NCBI GenBank assembly: GCA_011317545.1 | Contig: WUJK01000001.1 | Location: 1,713,501 to 1,777,500 of the forward strand | DNA length: 64,000 nucleotides | Direction: 5' to 3' | Source: Coniella vitis | Taxonomy: Eukaryota; Ascomycota; Sordariomycetes; Diaporthales; Schizoparmaceae | Shown: one piece after another, positions 63,283 to 64,000 of the stretch | Position numbering within the stretch: the first letter of the stretch is position 1 | Layout: each line of letters opens with the position of its first letter | Notes under the pieces: generated by a model | The model's database searches: none | Told to the model about the DNA's origin: nothing | The model's input: only the letters and a program-made list of their open reading frames with translations | Translations under genes and position numbers: made by a program

Positions 63283-64000
63283 CCGTCACTGACCGGCCAG
63301 TGGCACAAGTGCGTTTTGCCTGGCTGAGCTTGCACGCCATCTCATGCTATTCGCAGCCCCATTGCCTGTGCTGCGCTGCTAGTCTCGCGCCATGTCTTGG
63401 TACCAGACTAGTCGTATACCGCTCCAGCACCACGTTGCCTAGCTCGACTCCGCTGCTCCCAACGGTCGTCGTCACGAGAATCGTAACAGGCGCCGTTTTG
63501 TCAGGGCAAAGTCCAAGAGGATGTCCAGGCGTCCGCTTGAGAACTTTGGAATCCACCAAGGGAAACAAAAGGGTCATGTGCTGTGTGTCTGTGTCTGTTT
63601 CAGAGGTCCCTGCACTCCCAATTATGCGCTTCTGCGGCTTCGCTGGCAAATGATGATAGCCCCATACAGCAGCGCCAAGCAGGTTGGTTCTGTTTGCCCT
63701 TGCCCAGAACAGCTCCGTGCATACATGGCGAGACTGTTGGCTTCTTTGCGCTGTGGTCTCGTATCGGGGACAGCTTGAAATAGATTCAGCATATAGTCCA
63801 TTCAAGCAGCGCAGCGATGCCCCATATTCAAGCGCCAAAAAAGGGTTAGTTGGCAGGGAAGGGGACTATAATACGACAACATATATGTCTGTACGGCCCG
63901 TCAAGCTGGCTGCGGAATAGCTTACCATGCGTTTGGCGCGAAACCCAGCACCTTAGAGCCCCAAGGGGGGGGGGGTCAGCAGCCACCCGACAAGATCAGC

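Larger units (their letters stand above)
45475..64000. other. 18.5-kb gene desert rich in simple repeats
   Basis: I found no domain, signal peptide with a coherent frame, or conserved motif on either strand. Open frames of up to about 240 codons are GC-driven or low complexity. The region holds many microsatellites, G or C runs of 8-14 bases (near 49802, 49902, 50043, 50924, 51138, 51357, 53182, 60024, 61750, 63966) and scattered TACATAGTA motifs. Genes may be hidden here if homopolymer errors break their frames. The first few hundred bases are the 3' region of the mucin-like gene. Confidence 0.5.

Overview
The window looks like a filamentous ascomycete (Pezizomycotina) chromosome. It has spliceosomal introns of 56-125 bases, an ECM14-type M14 pseudo-carboxypeptidase, a Sec7-PH Arf exchange factor, degenerate TTAGGG-type repeats, and long AT-rich tracts carrying the mark of repeat-induced point mutation (RIP: CpA to TpA and TpG to TpA). 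Dispersed CTAGG/TACATAGTA-type motifs suggest a Sordariomycete. That is impression only.

The window splits at about 32.83 kb into two compartments. Left (1-32.8 kb) is AT-rich, repeat-rich and subtelomere-like. It contains a tRNA-like sequence (1290-1361), an intact six-exon gene for a small secreted cysteine-containing protein (3182-4448), two broken ankyrin fragments (5.7 and 7.2-7.5 kb), an intact SnoaL-like gene (11687-12172), a 28-bp palindrome, a roughly 57-bp tandem array (14.6-17.1 kb), a second tandem array (17.5-18.5 kb), and two head-to-tail relics of telomere-linked RecQ helicases (18.5-24.0 and 25.3-30.9 kb). A duplicated 160-base block and a 75-85-bp tandem array lie between the relics. 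A purine-strand AT-rich tract with scattered TTAGGG units closes the block.

Right (33-64 kb) has ordinary composition with three protein-coding genes: ECM14-like (minus strand), Sec7-PH exchange factor (plus) and a mucin-like single-pass membrane protein (plus). About 18.5 kb with no recognisable gene follows, full of microsatellites and G/C homopolymers. All three genes are broken by frameshifts. I checked eight of them and each is resolved by dropping one base from, or beside, a short homopolymer, so consensus error is the first explanation. The helicase relic of more than 5 kb on the left has no frameshift at all, only TAG/TAA stops.

The most unusual signal is the second helicase relic and its upstream repeats, which are packed with the palindrome CGTACG (about one per 60-70 bases by hand count). 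The neighbouring relic has almost none but has lost nearly every CpA and TpG. Paired repeat copies inside the window show CGCACG and CGTGCG changing to CGTACG, so the pattern looks like a context-restricted RIP-like imprint.
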